Assembly: GCF_000292345.1 (NCBI RefSeq)
Contig: NZ_ALOU01000009.1
Coordinates: forward strand, 174,097 to 238,096
Direction of reading: 5' to 3'
Source: Cupriavidus sp. BIS7
Lineage (GTDB): Bacteria > Pseudomonadota > Gammaproteobacteria > Burkholderiales > Burkholderiaceae
Length of the DNA: 64,000 nt
The notes under the pieces are model-generated. The model searched no databases, was not told the DNA's origin, and saw nothing but the letters and a program-made list of their open reading frames with translations. Within the stretch, counting starts at the first letter, position 1; every line of letters begins with the position of its first letter. Positions 62,403 to 64,000 of the stretch are shown in pieces. The translations under genes were made by a program, and so were the position numbers.

Positions 62403-63005
62403 CTAGCGATCAAGGGACTGCACGCCCGCCGCTATCTCGGCCGCGGTTGCGGCGAGGATCTCCCGATATGCATTCACCACGCCATCCACTTCCCCCGGCG
62501 CCGGCACCTCCTTTTCAGTGCGGCCGCTCAGAACCTTGCCGTCCGGCAGTCGCCGTACGGACCAAGTGATGGTTGCCGCGGCCTGCTTGCCCACATCGGC
62601 GTCGAGGCTTACCACCTCGGTCGTCACGCGATACGCCCGCTGTGTCGCCGACAGTCCATGCTGGTAGAAATCGACCGCATCAAGGCTCGATTGCAATTGC
62701 TGCGACAGCGCATCACGCAGTTCGTCGGGCAACGGAGACGTCCAGCGCGATGTGTCGAACACCTTGATGCCACCGCTGGTACCGTCACGCAACACCAATT
62801 GAGGACGATTCAGGCGCTCTGGCACACGCACCGGCGTCACTTCGATCCATAGCGGGCCTCCTGTCCGGCTAGCTCGCCCGGCCGTCGAGGCGCCCGTGGG
62901 ACTGGCAGCCAGCGTGTAGTAGTGCGGTTCAGGCGACGCACAGCCGTTCATCAAGGCCGTGGTCGCGACGGCCAGTGGAAACAGTATCGTCAGTGGTTTC
63001 ATCAT
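62403..63005 (-). CDS. pqiC: PqiC-family lipoprotein (ABC-type transport auxiliary, DUF330)
   Basis: A 200-residue outer-membrane lipoprotein with a lipobox ending LMNGC (Cys22) and the PqiC-type segments HYYTLAASP, VRVPERLNRPQLV, and RWTSPLPDELRDALSQQL. PqiC works with the MCE protein PqiB to carry lipids between membranes. The ATGATG start overlaps the PqiB stop. The upstream PqiB gene is in the same operon; PqiA should lie outside the window. Confidence 0.9.
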   Translation of the reverse strand: MMKPLTILFPLAVATTALMNGCASPEPHYYTLAASPTGASTAGRASRTGGPLWIEVTPVRVPERLNRPQLVLRDGTSGGIKVFDTSRWTSPLPDELRDALSQQLQSSLDAVDFYQHGLSATQRAYRVTTEVVSLDADVGKQAAATITWSVRRLPDGKVLSGRTEKEVPAPGEVDGVVNAYREILAATAAEIAAGVQSLDR

Positions 63006-64000
63006 TCCGCTTCCCTTTTGCCGCGAAGAAGTGCTTCCGGGTGTCGTTCAAGATAGTCGGTGAGCGTGCGTAGCGAAGCGGCTGTTCGTGTGAGTTCCTG
63101 CATCATCCGCCGCGTGTCCTGCTGCAGTGACGCGTCGGGCGCCAGCGCGCCATTGGCCGTGGCGAGCGTGCGGCGCGCATCCTGCAGCGCTGCCAGTACC
63201 TCCGGTGCCACATCGCCATTGACCTGTGCGACCAGTTTGTCCGCGTTGACGAGCATCTTGTTCATCGACACCATCGCCGTGCGCGCGTCCTGCCCAATCT
63301 GGTCGAACGGGACCTTGCCGATCTTGGCCACGATGTCGCCGAGCTTGGCTTGAAGTTCGTCGAAGCCGCCCGGTGTGGTCGGAAGTTGCGGAGGCGAAGC
63401 GTTCAGGTCCAGATCAGCCGGCAGAGGCGCCTTCGGAAAGAAATCGAGTGCCACATATAGCTGGCCGGTCAGCAGGTTTCCGGTGCGCAACTGCGCACGC
63501 ATGCCGCGCTGGACCAGGCTATGCACGATGGCGAGTTTGCGCGTGTCGTCAGCCACGTCCTTCTCGAGCAGCCCCATGCGGGACGGATAAAGCTCCACCA
63601 CCACGGGCAAGCGGAATGCCTTCTTGTCACGTTGGTATTCGATACCGATTGAGCGCACCTGCCCAACGGTCACCCCGCGAAAATCGACCGGCGCACCTGG
63701 AGACAGGCCGCGCACAGACTGATCGAAGTTGAGCACCGCCAGCGCAGGGGCGAGCTCCTCCGGTTCCCTCATGGCTTCGGACTGGTCCGCCGCCAGCAGG
63801 AACTCGGTGTTCTCGACGGCCGCGGTGTGGGCGATGGAGTGCTCCGGAGCCTGGAAGGCAACGCCGCCAAGCATCACGGTGACCAGCGACTGCGTGGACA
63901 ACTTCAGCCCGTTGGCGTCCAGCTTGAGGTCGACGCCACTGGCGTGCCAGAAGCGTGTATCAGCGGAGACGAGCTTGTCATAGGGCTTGTCGACAAAGAC
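63002..64000 (-). CDS. pqiB: PqiB, MCE-domain lipid-transport protein (5' end outside window)
   Basis: The frame is open to the window edge, so about 332 C-terminal residues are seen. They include TRFWHASGVDLKLDANGLK, an MCE repeat with FRGVTVGQVRSIGIEY, and a long helical tail (VNGDVAPEVLAALQDARRTLATANGAL), as in PqiB. The protein forms periplasmic rings and a tube that carry lipids between the membranes with PqiA and PqiC. Its stop overlaps the pqiC start by four bases. Confidence 0.9.
   Translation of the reverse strand, partial: VFVDKPYDKLVSADTRFWHASGVDLKLDANGLKLSTQSLVTVMLGGVAFQAPEHSIAHTAAVENTEFLLAADQSEAMREPEELAPALAVLNFDQSVRGLSPGAPVDFRGVTVGQVRSIGIEYQRDKKAFRLPVVVELYPSRMGLLEKDVADDTRKLAIVHSLVQRGMRAQLRTGNLLTGQLYVALDFFPKAPLPADLDLNASPPQLPTTPGGFDELQAKLGDIVAKIGKVPFDQIGQDARTAMVSMNKMLVNADKLVAQVNGDVAPEVLAALQDARRTLATANGALAPDASLQQDTRRMMQELTRTAASLRTLTDYLERHPEALLRGKREAE

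Noticed and set aside
1..64000. CRISPR arrays, tRNA or rRNA genes, origin
   Set aside because: No regular spacer-repeat pattern, cloverleaf or rRNA-like sequence was recognised on reading.

Overview
This window is GC-rich, densely coded bacterial DNA. Its gene families point to Burkholderiales, most likely a Cupriavidus/Ralstonia-type secondary chromosome. The signs are two Burkholderia-type general porins, two orphan Bug-type solute receptors with no TctA/TctB membrane partners, many LysR/AraC/MarR/DeoR/TetR regulators and a string of unrelated catabolic cassettes. The genus is inferred from gene content and not proven. No rRNA, tRNA, CRISPR array, intact insertion sequence or replication origin was recognised.

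Layout. 0-5 kb: tail of an MFS transporter with a DAO-type FAD oxidase and a RidA protein, a phytanoyl-CoA-dioxygenase-like enzyme divergent from a TetR regulator across a 38-bp dyad, and a GT87-type membrane glycosyltransferase. 5.2-14.1 kb: a seven-gene minus-strand cluster (DapA-family lyase, Fe-alcohol dehydrogenase, a fused four-carbon acid-sugar kinase/PdxA2 protein, an SSS symporter, a cytosolic BNR sialidase-like protein, a DeoR regulator, an SDR). It starts behind three copies of a GAYCGWTTCGATCA operator-like element and looks like catabolism of an acid sugar related to D-threonate. 14.3-17.5 kb: a Bug receptor, and an ArgC-like reductase divergent from a LysR regulator. 17.6-21.7 kb: an OruR/ArgR-like AraC regulator divergent from a CMD-family protein, a BKACE enzyme and an MFS transporter, with two 16-bp direct repeats 21 bp apart in the promoter. 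22-26.5 kb: M20 amidohydrolase, MHS-type MFS transporter, LysR and MarR regulators.

26.6-37.8 kb: a porin, a VOC protein, an FMN reductase and a second Bug receptor lead into an o-phthalate 4,5-dioxygenase pathway. A minus-strand operon (reductase, dihydrodiol dehydrogenase, alpha/beta hydrolase) diverges from a plus-strand operon (oxygenase, 4,5-dihydroxyphthalate decarboxylase, quinolinate phosphoribosyltransferase). A palindrome ATTAG-N4-CTAAT lies upstream of both operons and of the porin.

38-53 kb: a MalT-like LuxR (LAL) regulator precedes an acyl-CoA cassette: acyl-CoA dehydrogenase, SnoaL-like protein, ACAD10-type phosphotransferase, acyl-CoA ligase, thiolase, fused enoyl-CoA hydratase/3-hydroxyacyl-CoA dehydrogenase, a CoA-transferase gene broken by an in-frame TAA, and two SDRs. 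Both divergent promoters in this cassette carry a long inverted repeat whose arms end in GGGATGA or a near match, close to the MalT-box core.

53-64 kb: two small remnant or secreted genes. Then comes a minus-strand operon for aromatic meta-cleavage (extradiol dioxygenase-like protein, FAH-family hydrolase, MDR oxidoreductase, acyl-CoA synthetase, MhpA-like hydroxylase) with a porin behind it, and finally pqiC and the start-truncated pqiB of an MCE lipid-transport system.
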